Assembly (NCBI RefSeq): GCF_900537175.1
Contig: NZ_LS999833.1
Coordinates: 1,860,001-1,924,000, forward strand
Length of the DNA: 64,000 bases
Source of the DNA: Lentilitoribacter sp. Alg239-R112
GTDB lineage: Bacteria; Pseudomonadota; Alphaproteobacteria; Rhizobiales; Rhizobiaceae
Direction of reading: 5' to 3'
Under the pieces are notes generated by a model. It searched no databases and was not told the origin of the DNA. It was given only the letters and a program-made list of their open reading frames with translations. A program made the translations under genes and the position numbers. This document shows, one piece after another, positions 1 to 9,256 of the stretch (within the stretch, counting starts at the first letter, position 1; the number at the start of each line of letters is the position of its first letter).

Positions 1-56
1 CCTCCTCATATGGCCATCGATTGTTACGTTATTGCTCTAATATAAGGACAAGCTCG

Positions 57-1004
57 ATGATTAACGAAAGTCAGGTCGAAACATTTAAAAATCAAGGCTA
101 CCTTGTTGTCGAGGATCTATTGGATCAAAAAACGCTCCGTGCGATTCATCAGGAATATAGCGAGTTGATGGATGAACTATATGAAACATGGTGGCGCGAA
201 GGAAAGCTTGAAAAAACACCAGATAATTTGAGTTTCTGGGAAAAACTTGATTGTGCCTATCAAGGAGGATTTGACTGGTATCAACCATTTGATATCAGCC
301 TGCCTCATTCCAATATCACCGACAAAACGCCCATACATATTGGTCCAGCAGTGTTTGCCATGGCTACGCACAAAAATATTCTTGATATGGTTGAAAAGCT
401 TATAGGCCCCGAAATTACATCTAACCCAATACAACATGTGCGGATCAAACCACCACAACAATCGGTGTCAAATTCTGAAAACCGAGCACACGTGATCGCT
501 ACAGATTGGCACCAAGATATGGGGGTTACGTTGCAGGAAGCAGATAAAACAGAGTTTGTAACCGTTTGGCTCGCAATTAAAGACGCAACAATTGAGAATG
601 GATGTCTTCAAGTTGCAGCTGGAAATTATGACCAGATGCTGCCGCATTGCTCAAAAACGCAAGTTGGAATTGCAGATAAATTTATACCTTCCGGCAAAAC
701 AACACCTACGCCTGTTAAGGCTGGTGGAGCTGTGATTTTTCACCCTCTTACACCACATTCTTCATTGGCAAATAACAGCGATGGATATAGGTGGTCGTTT
801 GATCTTCGATATAATGTAACAGGACAACCAACCGGGCGTAGCCAATTCCCTAGTTTTGTTGCACGTTCAAAAAACAATCCAAAAACAGAATTAAAGGACT
901 GGAAGGTTTGGAAAAAAATGTGGGAAGATACACGTCACAAACTAGCACACGCCGACCATATCCCTCAGCATCGCTGGAATTCTGATAGTCCCTATTGTGC
1001 ATAA
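57..1004 (+). CDS. Phytanoyl-CoA dioxygenase (PhyH) family Fe(II)/2-oxoglutarate oxygenase
   Basis: Predicted non-haem iron, 2-oxoglutarate-dependent hydroxylase of 315 residues. The family fingerprint is visible: WHQD at residues 151-154 gives the iron ligands His152 and Asp154, TPHSS gives the distal His234, and Arg245 lies where the 2-oxoglutarate-binding arginine is expected. The ORF could start at 21, but ATG57 is preferred because AAGGA lies at 44-48 and the extra 12 residues look non-coding. The stop overlaps the GTG start of the next gene by 8 bp, so it is co-transcribed with a Gfo/Idh oxidoreductase and an EamA permease. The substrate is unknown. PhyH proteins in bacteria act on many small molecules, so the human enzyme's substrate should not be assumed. 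Confidence 0.85.
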   Translation: MINESQVETFKNQGYLVVEDLLDQKTLRAIHQEYSELMDELYETWWREGKLEKTPDNLSFWEKLDCAYQGGFDWYQPFDISLPHSNITDKTPIHIGPAVFAMATHKNILDMVEKLIGPEITSNPIQHVRIKPPQQSVSNSENRAHVIATDWHQDMGVTLQEADKTEFVTVWLAIKDATIENGCLQVAAGNYDQMLPHCSKTQVGIADKFIPSGKTTPTPVKAGGAVIFHPLTPHSSLANNSDGYRWSFDLRYNVTGQPTGRSQFPSFVARSKNNPKTELKDWKVWKKMWEDTRHKLAHADHIPQHRWNSDSPYCA

Positions 1005-2097
1005 TGTAATCAATAAAACGCAGGCCGTCCGAATTGCGATCATGGGTGCGGGATTAATTGGGGAGCGCCATGCGCGACTTGCTGAGGCGCATCCAGATGT
1101 GGAGCTCGCAGCTATTATTGATCCAGACCCCAAAAAAAGCACATTAGCCGCTGAATTGAATTGTGAGCATTTCAATTCTCTGACAGACATTGCACCCAAC
1201 ATTTGCGATGCAGTTGTCATAGCAACCCCTAATTCAGACCATCTAAAGTCAGGCCTCCAATGCCTTGAAATGGGTTTGCCTTGCCTGATCGAAAAACCAA
1301 TCGCAGACACCGTCGAAAATGCGGAGAAATTAGCTGTAGCATTTGAAAATCAGAACATTCCGTTGTTAATCGGTCATCACCGTCGATATCATCATTTTTC
1401 AACTCGAGCTAAGGACATCATAGAAAAAAATAAACTTGGGCGACCTATTTTAGCGTCCATAATTTGGGCGGTACGGAAACCAGATTCTTACTTCAAACAG
1501 GGAGTTTGGCGAACCAAATCAGACGGCGGTCCACTTTTAATAAACTTTATCCATGAGGCAGATCTGCTCCTCTATATATTTGGTAAAGTTATTAATGTTC
1601 AGGCCACAACATCAAATAGGCAGCGCAAACAAAGTGTAGAAGATACGGCTGCAATTATATTGACGTTTGAAACAGGCGTAATTGCGACGGTTGTTTTGAG
1701 CGATACTGCGCTTACCCCTTGGAGTTTTGAGGGCGCGTGTGGTGAAAACCCAAACATTGCCGAAACTGGTATTTCCTCATGGAGAATTGGCTGTACTGAG
1801 GGGGCTTTCGATTTTCCAAACCTAAACATTTGGACAGATAGCGAAAACGGAATTGGAGACTGGTCCCGTAAGCTTAAATCACAAACTCAGCAAGTGAGCC
1901 AAGTAGATCCACTTTATGACCAGCTATCACACTTTGTGGAGTTAATACGCGGCACGGCAAAAAAACCAATCTGTAGCGGTCGTGACGGTTTAGAAGCGCT
2001 CCGTCTCGTCGAATGGATAAAGCGTTCCGCCGACACTTCGCATTTCAGTAATGCAGATGTAACCAGTCCCTTGGATATCAAAAAGCGATTGGCATAA
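997..2097 (+). CDS. Gfo/Idh/MocA family NAD(P)-dependent oxidoreductase
   Basis: A 366-residue two-domain dehydrogenase of the type that acts on sugars, inositols and related polyols. The Rossmann motif GAGLIG is at residues 17-22, the family EKP signature at 99-101, and a catalytic-type histidine at 186 in a GGPLLINFIHEAD segment. The GTG start at 997 overlaps the preceding dioxygenase. The only nearby ATG (about 1042) falls inside the nucleotide-binding motif and would destroy it, so GTG is preferred. The stop codon directly abuts the ATG of the EamA permease. The operon suggests hydroxylation and oxidation of one imported or exported small molecule; the substrate cannot be read from the sequence. 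Confidence 0.85.
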   Translation: MHNVINKTQAVRIAIMGAGLIGERHARLAEAHPDVELAAIIDPDPKKSTLAAELNCEHFNSLTDIAPNICDAVVIATPNSDHLKSGLQCLEMGLPCLIEKPIADTVENAEKLAVAFENQNIPLLIGHHRRYHHFSTRAKDIIEKNKLGRPILASIIWAVRKPDSYFKQGVWRTKSDGGPLLINFIHEADLLLYIFGKVINVQATTSNRQRKQSVEDTAAIILTFETGVIATVVLSDTALTPWSFEGACGENPNIAETGISSWRIGCTEGAFDFPNLNIWTDSENGIGDWSRKLKSQTQQVSQVDPLYDQLSHFVELIRGTAKKPICSGRDGLEALRLVEWIKRSADTSHFSNADVTSPLDIKKRLA

Positions 2098-3006
2098 ATG
2101 AATAATATTTCGAAAAAATTTGCTGCAGGTGGGCCACTCGTCGGCATCATAATGATCCTGATCGCAAATTTTCTCTTTTCCTTTGTTGACACCGGAGCAA
2201 AATGGCTTGCCATCTTAGGGATGTCTGCATTGCAGATCGCATTCATGCGATATGTAGGACATTTTGCAATTTCGTTGGGGCTCTTCGCTAAAGAAGGTTT
2301 CGATTGGAATGTCATAAGATGCGAAAAACAATTTCTAGTCATTTTGCGAGCGCTTTGCATTATGTTTGCAACCATCGCGAACTTCTTTGCAATTCGCTAT
2401 CTATCACTCTCTCTTACATCAACAATTCTGTTTTCCTCACCAATTATCATCTGCGCGTTGTCTTGGCCTCTCCTTAGGGAACGAGTAGGAAAATTCCGAT
2501 GGATGGCAATTGGTTTGGGTTTCATCGGAATATTAATAGCTATCAGACCTTTTGACGAAAGTTTTCACTGGGCCGTGCTTGTATCTTTGAGCGGAGCATT
2601 TGCTTATGCGCTCTACTCAATCATAACACGCAAATTGTCCGGTACCGTTCCGGCAAATACGATGCAATTTTGGACCGGGCTTATTGGAACAATTGCGATC
2701 CTACCATTTGCAATTCTAGATTGGCAAACACCTGTATCCAACTTTGAGTGGTTAGTTATGTTTAGTTTGGGCGTATTTGCATGGGCCGGGCATCAATTCT
2801 TCACAAAAGCTATAGCGCACGCCCCACCTAATCTGCTCATGCCATTTGGGTATGTGTTCATTTTGTATGTAACAACTTGGAGCTTCTTTGTATTTGACGA
2901 AGTCCCCGACATGTGGACAATTACTGGTGCGTTCATCATCATCATAGCTGGTCTTTTAATATGGTTCCGAGAGAAAAAATTAAGCGCATCAAATATTCAA
3001 ACTTAG
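2098..3006 (+). CDS. EamA/DMT-superfamily permease
   Basis: A 302-residue, very hydrophobic inner-membrane protein with about ten predicted transmembrane segments in two halves, as expected for drug/metabolite transporter (RhaT/YdcZ-EamA) exporters or importers of small metabolites. The first helix covers roughly residues 15-35, and the last ends near residue 292 before a short basic tail. The ATG follows the stop of the Gfo/Idh gene with no gap, so translation is probably coupled. It is likely to move the substrate or product of the two upstream enzymes. Transport direction and ligand are not deducible. Confidence 0.85.
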   Translation: MNNISKKFAAGGPLVGIIMILIANFLFSFVDTGAKWLAILGMSALQIAFMRYVGHFAISLGLFAKEGFDWNVIRCEKQFLVILRALCIMFATIANFFAIRYLSLSLTSTILFSSPIIICALSWPLLRERVGKFRWMAIGLGFIGILIAIRPFDESFHWAVLVSLSGAFAYALYSIITRKLSGTVPANTMQFWTGLIGTIAILPFAILDWQTPVSNFEWLVMFSLGVFAWAGHQFFTKAIAHAPPNLLMPFGYVFILYVTTWSFFVFDEVPDMWTITGAFIIIIAGLLIWFREKKLSASNIQT

Positions 3007-3203
3007 ACGAATACTGCAAATTACATAACCTATTATTGCAACACGATAACACTCACTTGAACCGACACAACATTTAGAGGTATATGTTTTTATCTGCCTG
3101 AAGAGAAAAATGAACTTCTTATTTCGAGATCAAGTTTTGGAACATCTATCTGTTTGATTGCAAAGGCGGGCCGAAACTTTAAACTAGCTATCAGGATAAA
3201 ATA
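3007..3203. other. Intergenic region before the PfkB kinase
   Basis: This 197-bp AT-rich stretch separates the dioxygenase operon from the kinase gene. No convincing hairpin, ORF or operator was found. It probably holds the kinase promoter. Confidence 0.4.
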
Positions 3204-4124
3204 ATGATCGTCTGTTGCGGAGAGGCATTAATTGACATGCTTCCAAGAAAGTTAACCTCTAGCGAGGATGTATTCCTACCTGTCCCGGGTGGCGCCATAT
3301 TCAATACAGCCATTGCTCTTGGTCGTTTGGGCGAAGACGTCGGTTTCATCTCCGGAATATCGACAGACATGTTTGGCACACAGCTTGTCGAGGCTTTAAA
3401 CGCATCGCATGTTTCCGAAAGCTATTGTATACGAAATGACCAGCCTACCACACTTGCATTTGTTAAGCTGACAGACGGAAATGCCAAGTATTCTTTCTTT
3501 GATGAACAAAGCGCAGGGCGCAACATCTCCCAACAAGACTTACCGACAATAAGTGCTGATGTTGAGGCGCTTCATTTCGGAGCCATCAGTTTGATCCCCG
3601 AACCATGTGGTTCTACTTACGAAACATTATTACTCAAACAAGCTCCCTCCCATGTCATTTCTCTCGATCCCAATATCCGAATAAGCTTCATAAAGGATGC
3701 TGAGAAACATCGGGCGCGAATAAAACGCATGGCAGAAGCTTCCGACATCATAAAAGTCTCCGATGAAGACTTGGCATGGATTGCGGAAACTTCAAATGAA
3801 AGGTCTCAAATAGATCAATGGCTTTCTGCCTCCGCCTCAATTGTAATTATTACACGCGGAGGTGATGGCGCAGACGTCTACACGAAGAACTATCATTTCA
3901 ATTCACCCGCAATCAAAACTACAATAGTTGATACGGTCGGTGCTGGTGACACATTTAATGCTGGTTTATTATCAGGGCTTAAACGTGCAAACCTTCTCCG
4001 TAAAGACAAGCTTGTATCCATTGGGCAAGACGATCTAGAAAAAGCAGTCCATCTAGCCAACAAGGTCGCAAGCATTACTGTTTCTCGAGCAGGTGCAAAT
4101 CCACCTTGGAAGCATGAACTATAG
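3204..4124 (+). CDS. PfkB-family carbohydrate kinase (fructokinase-like)
   Basis: Predicted cytoplasmic ATP-dependent sugar kinase of 306 residues, the usual size for ribokinase/fructokinase proteins. Both PfkB signatures are present: the N-terminal glycine-rich segment PGGAIFNTAIALGRLG (about residues 29-44) and the C-terminal DTVGAGDTFNAG motif (about 247-258), which holds the catalytic Asp of the GAGD anion hole. The gene starts with ATG after a 197-bp gap, so it is probably transcribed apart from the dioxygenase operon. It converges on the iron alcohol dehydrogenase. The N-terminus most resembles bacterial fructokinases, but the sugar is an inference. Confidence 0.88.
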   Translation: MIVCCGEALIDMLPRKLTSSEDVFLPVPGGAIFNTAIALGRLGEDVGFISGISTDMFGTQLVEALNASHVSESYCIRNDQPTTLAFVKLTDGNAKYSFFDEQSAGRNISQQDLPTISADVEALHFGAISLIPEPCGSTYETLLLKQAPSHVISLDPNIRISFIKDAEKHRARIKRMAEASDIIKVSDEDLAWIAETSNERSQIDQWLSASASIVIITRGGDGADVYTKNYHFNSPAIKTTIVDTVGAGDTFNAGLLSGLKRANLLRKDKLVSIGQDDLEKAVHLANKVASITVSRAGANPPWKHEL

Positions 4125-4181
4125 AACGATAATAACCCATGCCCTCAAGTGAAGCGTCTCTAGAAGGTTAGCCACAGCTTA

Positions 4182-5327
4182 TCAAACAAGCTCTTCAAGA
4201 AGTTTACGCGTATTCTGCTCGTTCATTTCGATCGGATTTCCGCCGGTACTTGGGTCAGCCAAAGCACCTTTTACGAGCCGATCCATATCTGGATTTTCAA
4301 TTCCAAGTTCAGACAGGGTTTTCGGAATTTTCATTGAAGCATTGAGATCATCCACATAGGTGCAGAAACCACTAAACCCGCCTTCAATATCTAGATATGC
4401 TGCAGCCGAATTAAAACGTTCTTCGATAGCATCTTTATTAAACTGCAAAACAGCAGGCATGCAAACTGCATTGGTTGTGCCATGATGTGTATGGTAGATC
4501 GCGCCAATTGGATGGCTCAACGCATGGATAGCGCCTAAACCTTTTTGAAATGCTGTGGCTCCCATTGCAGCAGCAGACATCATATGCGCGCGCGCCTCAA
4601 TGTCTGTACCATCAGCATAAGCACGTGGTAAATATTCTTTAACCAGACGCATTCCTTCAAGCGCTATCCCCTGGCTCATTGGATGGTAATGGGGGCTAGA
4701 ATAAGCCTCCACGCAATGGGCAAACGCGTCAAGTCCGGTTCCAGCAGTCAAAAACTGGGGCATTCCAACGGTAAGTTCCGGATCACAAATCACAACAGTT
4801 GGAAGCAATTTGGGGTGAAAGATAATTTTCTTCTCTTGGCTATCAGATTTTGTGATGATGCTGGCGCGTCCTACTTCAGAACCGGTACCAGCTGTTGTAG
4901 GGACGGCAACAATTGGAGCAATTGCATCGGCATCGGCTCGCGTCCACCAATCATCCACATCTTCAAAATCCCATAATGGTCGTGTCTGACCTGCCATGAG
5001 CGCTATAACTTTAGCTAAATCCAGGCCAGATCCGCCACCAAATGCGACTACTCCATCATAGCCACCTTCACGATAAATACGAACACCTTCTTCGGCATTG
5101 TTATCTGTCGGATTGGGATCAACCTCGGAGAACATCCCCCGTCCCAGACCGCTTGCCTCAAGAATATCAAGTGTACGTTTTGTGATATCCATACTTGCTA
5201 ATCCGCGATCCGTAACAAGAAGTGGCTTCTTCATTCCAGATTGAATACAAGCATCTGCAATTTCCGAAATTCGACCAACGCCAAATTTCATTGCTGTAGG
5301 GTATGACCAGTTTCCAACGAGTTGCAT
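4182..5327 (-). CDS. Iron-containing alcohol dehydrogenase
   Basis: A 381-residue group III (Fe-dependent) alcohol dehydrogenase converting alcohols and aldehydes with NAD(P). Visible features are the GGGSGLDLAK dinucleotide-binding loop, the GTGSEVGRASII motif, and the metal-binding segments LDAFAHCVEAYSS and GAIHALSHPIG...YHTHHGTTNA, which supply the Asp and three His ligands. The ATG abuts the stop of the aldehyde dehydrogenase, so it is the last gene of the minus-strand operon that starts at 11908. Next to a gamma-glutamyl ligase and an aldehyde dehydrogenase, it may oxidise the alcohol group of a gamma-glutamyl-masked amino alcohol; this role is inferred. Confidence 0.9.
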   Translation of the reverse strand: MQLVGNWSYPTAMKFGVGRISEIADACIQSGMKKPLLVTDRGLASMDITKRTLDILEASGLGRGMFSEVDPNPTDNNAEEGVRIYREGGYDGVVAFGGGSGLDLAKVIALMAGQTRPLWDFEDVDDWWTRADADAIAPIVAVPTTAGTGSEVGRASIITKSDSQEKKIIFHPKLLPTVVICDPELTVGMPQFLTAGTGLDAFAHCVEAYSSPHYHPMSQGIALEGMRLVKEYLPRAYADGTDIEARAHMMSAAAMGATAFQKGLGAIHALSHPIGAIYHTHHGTTNAVCMPAVLQFNKDAIEERFNSAAAYLDIEGGFSGFCTYVDDLNASMKIPKTLSELGIENPDMDRLVKGALADPSTGGNPIEMNEQNTRKLLEELV

Positions 5328-6707
5328 TTAATTAGCTTTCTTAAGGTGGTATGATTTTGGGCGTGTTAGATTATGATAACCGATAATTGAAAGGCCGCCG
5401 CCGCGTCCGGTATCCTTGCAACCAGTCCAACATAGAGCCGGATCGAGGTAATCACATCTGTTCATGAAAATAGTACCAGTTTCGATTTGATCACCGATAC
5501 GTTGCGCGCGATCAACATCCTTTGTCCACAAAGATGCAGTCAAACCGAAATCACTATCGTTCATCAATTTTATAGCTTCATCATCGTCACGAACCGGCAT
5601 AATTCCAACAACGGGACCGAATGACTCATCACGCATTACGCGCATGTTATGGCTCACATTAGTCAGGATTTGCGGAGAAAGATAAGCACCACCATCATCC
5701 TCGGCGAACCTATCGATGTGAGCTTTGGCGCCAGCAGAAATCGCTTCATCTATTTGCGCACGTACTTCATCTGCAAACCGCTTGTGTGCCATAGGCCCAA
5801 TTGTTGTTTCAGCCTCAAGTGGATTGCCAAGCTTATAATTCGATACGATCGAAACGGCTTTCTCTACGAAACGATCGAACAGGCTTTCAGCCACATAGAT
5901 ACGCTCAATTCCACAACAGCATTGGCCTGAATTAAACATGGCACCATCGATCAGCGTCTCAACGGCCGCATCAAGATCAGCATCTTCCATGACATAGCCC
6001 GGGTCTTTACCGCCAAGCTCCAACCCAAGCCCTGTAAATGTGCCCGCAGCTGCTTGCTCCATAGCTTTGCCACCACCGACAGATCCAGTGAAATTTACAA
6101 AACCAAAATTTTTAGCAGCAATGAGATCACTTGTTGTTTGATGATCAAGGAATACATTTTGAAATAGCCCCTGCGGCAGCCCCGCTTCCAGAAAGGCTTT
6201 CGCCATGCGCTCACCCACCAATAGAGTTTGCGTTGCATGCTTTAGTAAAACAGCATTGCCCGCAATGAGCGCCGGAGCAACGGTATTTATGGCGGTCATA
6301 TATGGATAGTTCCATGGCGCAACAACAAGTACTAAACCATGCGGAACTCTCTTAATGTAACGCGCAAAATTATCATCGTTGGAAATTGATACATCAGCAA
6401 GAGCATCATGAGCGATATCAGCCATATAGCTTGCACGCTCGTTAAAGCCGCCAAACTCACCGCCGTAACGAACAGGACGTCCCATTTGCCATGCAAGCTC
6501 GGTTATGATTTCATCATTCATCTTACCAATAGCGGCAACGCCAGCCATCACGAGATCTATACGTTCCTGTAACGGGCGTTTCGCCCAATCAATTTGCGCT
6601 TGTTTTGCAACGGCAACGGCATGCGAAGCCTCTGATGCGTTTAGAACTGGACGCTCCGCGTAGATGGACCCATCAATGGGGGATATACATTTTAGTAGTT
6701 TAGACAC
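5328..6707 (-). CDS. Aldehyde dehydrogenase family protein
   Basis: A 459-residue NAD(P)-dependent aldehyde dehydrogenase. The catalytic Glu lies in LELGGKDPGY and the nucleophilic Cys in FNSGQCCCGIERIYV, where three adjacent cysteines are present; the cofactor loop FTGSVGGG is intact. The start is GTG at 6707, with AAAGG inside the end of the upstream ligase gene about 12 nt away. It lies between a PuuA-like ligase and an iron alcohol dehydrogenase. The gene order recalls the Puu-type route, in which a gamma-glutamylated amino aldehyde is oxidised to the acid. The actual substrate is unknown. Confidence 0.9.
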   Translation of the reverse strand: MSKLLKCISPIDGSIYAERPVLNASEASHAVAVAKQAQIDWAKRPLQERIDLVMAGVAAIGKMNDEIITELAWQMGRPVRYGGEFGGFNERASYMADIAHDALADVSISNDDNFARYIKRVPHGLVLVVAPWNYPYMTAINTVAPALIAGNAVLLKHATQTLLVGERMAKAFLEAGLPQGLFQNVFLDHQTTSDLIAAKNFGFVNFTGSVGGGKAMEQAAAGTFTGLGLELGGKDPGYVMEDADLDAAVETLIDGAMFNSGQCCCGIERIYVAESLFDRFVEKAVSIVSNYKLGNPLEAETTIGPMAHKRFADEVRAQIDEAISAGAKAHIDRFAEDDGGAYLSPQILTNVSHNMRVMRDESFGPVVGIMPVRDDDEAIKLMNDSDFGLTASLWTKDVDRAQRIGDQIETGTIFMNRCDYLDPALCWTGCKDTGRGGGLSIIGYHNLTRPKSYHLKKAN

Positions 6708-6713
6708 TGTTGG

Positions 6714-8081
6714 TTACGACCTTTCAAAACCACGTGCAACTTCATAATCAGTTACAACTCTATCAAATTCTTCTTGCTCCCAAGTGGCCGCACGAACATA
6801 GTGATCAATAACGTCATCACCCATCGCTTCACGCAACATTTTGGAATTCCGCAACATTTCAGCCGCCGCCCGTAATGAGGTCGGGATATCTTCCAGTTTT
6901 TCGCTTTTATACACATCACCATCGCTTGGCGGCGCAAGTTCGAGTTTGTCTTCAATACCCTTTATGCCCGCAGCGAGTTGCGCAGCTATCGCAAGATAAG
7001 GGTTTAAATCCGAACCACCAATACGACATTCAATCCGAACTCCTAATGTCCCCTCACCGCAAAGACGAAAGGCAGAAGTTCTGTTATCGACAGACCAGGT
7101 GATCTTTGTCGGCGCAAAAGTGCCCGGCGCAAAACGTTTATAGGAGTTAATATAGGGAGCTAAAAAGTATGTTGCATCGCTTGCGTGGGTTAAAAGTCCA
7201 GCAACATAGTGGCGCATGATGTCAGACATTCCGTATTTTTTATCTTTGTCAAAAAACGCACTTTCACCATCCTTTGTCCATAAAGATTGATGTATATGAG
7301 AAGATGAACCAACTTTATCATGGTGCCATTTTGGCAAGAAGGTGGCTGCCCTACCCTGCTGCCAGGCGATCTCTTTGACAGCGTGTTTTGCTATCGTATG
7401 ATATTCAGCACACTCCATTGCAAGCCCATATCGAATGTTTAATTCCTCTTGGCCTGCCTCCGCCTCACCTTTGGTGTTTTCTACAGGAATACCAGCAGCA
7501 ACCAGATGATTACGCAACGGGCGCATAATGCCCTCTTCCTTCGTGGTTTGCAGAATATGATAATCTTCATTATATCCGCTGATCGGCTCAAGATCCTTGA
7601 ACCCGGACTTACGAATATCATCGAAGCTCTTTTCAAACAAAAAGAACTCAAGTTCGGTTGCAGTTTTAGCCTCAAAACCCAGTGCAGAAAGTCGTTCAAC
7701 CTGACGCTTTAAAACAGCGCGAGGTGAATGCGGAATTTCCTCATGCGTATGGTGATCAAGCACATCACACAGCACAAGTGCTGTACCTTCCAACCATGGA
7801 ACAATGCGAATGGATGATAGATCAGGCTTCATGACATAATCGCCATAACCAGTTTCCCAACTGGTGGAGGCATAACCATCCGGCGTTGCCATTTCCAAAT
7901 CTGTTGCCAACAGATAGTTACAGCAATGGGTTTCTTTATAGGCGCTTTCCAAAAAATTGGATACGTGAAAACGTTTGCCCATTAACCGGCCCTGCATATC
8001 AACAAGACAAGTCAGAACGGTGTCAATTGTACCATCTTCTGCCAATTTTATGAGTTCGTCAAATGATATGGTTCCGGGCAT
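6714..8081 (-). CDS. Glutamine-synthetase-family gamma-glutamyl ligase (PuuA/GlnT-like)
   Basis: A 455-residue ATP-dependent ligase with the glutamine synthetase fold. The beta-grasp N-domain covers about residues 10-110, followed by the catalytic domain with ELEFFLF (metal ligands), GEAEAGQEELN, GSSSHIHQSLW (ATP and metal histidines) and the NRTSAFR arginine loop. The adenylylation-site region of GlnA is not evident. Such paralogues usually couple glutamate to an amine (putrescine, ethanolamine, isopropylamine) instead of ammonia. ATG8081 is preferred over TTG8090 because AAAGGA sits about 9 nt upstream. The operon neighbours (TRAP importer, amidohydrolase, aldehyde and alcohol dehydrogenases) support catabolic gamma-glutamylation of an imported amine; the substrate is unassigned. 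Confidence 0.88.
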   Translation of the reverse strand: MPGTISFDELIKLAEDGTIDTVLTCLVDMQGRLMGKRFHVSNFLESAYKETHCCNYLLATDLEMATPDGYASTSWETGYGDYVMKPDLSSIRIVPWLEGTALVLCDVLDHHTHEEIPHSPRAVLKRQVERLSALGFEAKTATELEFFLFEKSFDDIRKSGFKDLEPISGYNEDYHILQTTKEEGIMRPLRNHLVAAGIPVENTKGEAEAGQEELNIRYGLAMECAEYHTIAKHAVKEIAWQQGRAATFLPKWHHDKVGSSSHIHQSLWTKDGESAFFDKDKKYGMSDIMRHYVAGLLTHASDATYFLAPYINSYKRFAPGTFAPTKITWSVDNRTSAFRLCGEGTLGVRIECRIGGSDLNPYLAIAAQLAAGIKGIEDKLELAPPSDGDVYKSEKLEDIPTSLRAAAEMLRNSKMLREAMGDDVIDHYVRAATWEQEEFDRVVTDYEVARGFERS

Positions 8082-8110
8082 TTCAGTCAATCCTTTAAAA
8101 CTTGATGCAA

Positions 8111-8136
8111 ACAGACGCCCGTTTTCGAGCGGCTGT
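8111..8136 (-). terminator. Weak intercistronic hairpin after the TRAP binding-protein gene
   Basis: An imperfect stem (ACAG then CGC, one mismatch, about 10-nt loop) lies between the dctP stop and the ligase start on the minus strand. It could be a partial terminator or 3' stabiliser that lets the binding protein be made in excess. It is weaker than similar hairpins elsewhere in the window. Confidence 0.35.
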
Positions 8137-8165
8137 TCTTCTTTTGATTTATGCTAGGACATTGC

Positions 8166-9197
8166 CTATCTATAAGGACGGCCAGCTTTTTGCATATCCG
8201 AATTATATTTGCGGAAGATTTCAACCACTTTTGCTTTTGTTTCAGATTCTGCAGCAATTTCATCCCAGAATTTAACAGCAGCAGCTTCTACTGGTGCCCA
8301 CTCTTCATCTGGAATAGTTGTAAGCTTCATCTTTGTGCCATTCACGCGAAGGTCTGCTTCACCACCCCAATACCACCACTGACGATAGTAATGGCTTTGA
8401 TCTGTACAGACTTTGAACAGTTCTTGAAGATGTGGAGGTAACTCATTCCAACGATCCATATTGGCAAAGAATGAACCAGCCCATGCACCAGAAATATTGT
8501 TGGTTAGGAAGTAGTCCGTCACATCAGCCCAGCCGACCGTGTAATCTTCGGTGATACCTGACCACGCAACACCATCAAGCTCGCCAGTTTGCACGGCAGT
8601 TTCAATATCTTCCCAAGGTAGCGTGACGGGGATGACGCCAAATTGGGACAGGAACCGACCCGCCGTTGGGAATGTAAAGACGCGCAGTCCTTTCAAATCC
8701 TCGAGTGAATTAATTGGTTTTTTGGTAGCGAAGTGACATGGGTCCCAAGCACCAGCTGAAATGTGCTTCACACCAACTGCTGAATATTCCTGATCCCAAA
8801 TCTCGCCCAAACCATATTGATTAAATAGAACTGGAACATCTAGCGAATAGCGGCTTCCAAATGGAAAATAACCACCGAACACTGTCACTTCCGTTGGCGA
8901 TGCCATTGAATCATCATCAGATTGCACCGCATCAATAGTGCCCTTTTGCATCGCACGGAATAATTCACCTGTTGGTACGAGCTGATCTGCATAGAACAGT
9001 TCAATTTCCATCTCGTCGCCAGCAATTTTGTTAAAGCTGTCTATCGCAGGTTTTATCACATGTTCTGCAAGTGCAGCACCTGCATAAGTTTGTAATCGCC
9101 ATTTGATCTTAGATTGCGCAAGAGCTGGCGTTGCCAATGCAGCTGCTGGCGCTGCAATGGCAGCTCCCTTAATAAAGGTCCGTCTTGAAGTCGTCAT
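8166..9197 (-). CDS. TRAP transporter solute-binding protein DctP, Tat-exported
   Basis: Periplasmic binding component of a tripartite ATP-independent importer, 343 residues. The ATG at 9197 is preceded by AAGGAG and gives a clear twin-arginine leader, TTSRRTFIKGAA, with an Ala-rich hydrophobic stretch ending ATPALA. The 30 codons of open frame upstream are excluded. The mature part has the DctP fold, including the conserved GLRVFTFPTAGRFLSQFG segment where the ligand-anchoring Arg is expected. Tat export, aromatic-rich pocket segments and sequence style resemble the TakP/mannitol-chloroaromatic subgroup. It follows its two membrane subunits and precedes the gamma-glutamyl ligase. The ligand is unknown but is presumably the operon's amine or acid substrate. 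Confidence 0.88.
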   Translation of the reverse strand: MTTSRRTFIKGAAIAAPAAALATPALAQSKIKWRLQTYAGAALAEHVIKPAIDSFNKIAGDEMEIELFYADQLVPTGELFRAMQKGTIDAVQSDDDSMASPTEVTVFGGYFPFGSRYSLDVPVLFNQYGLGEIWDQEYSAVGVKHISAGAWDPCHFATKKPINSLEDLKGLRVFTFPTAGRFLSQFGVIPVTLPWEDIETAVQTGELDGVAWSGITEDYTVGWADVTDYFLTNNISGAWAGSFFANMDRWNELPPHLQELFKVCTDQSHYYRQWWYWGGEADLRVNGTKMKLTTIPDEEWAPVEAAAVKFWDEIAAESETKAKVVEIFRKYNSDMQKAGRPYR

Positions 9198-9256
9198 TTC
9201 ATTTCTCCTTGTTGTGGTTGTTCCCAACCGGTTTGGCTTCATTTTAGAAGTTCTTA

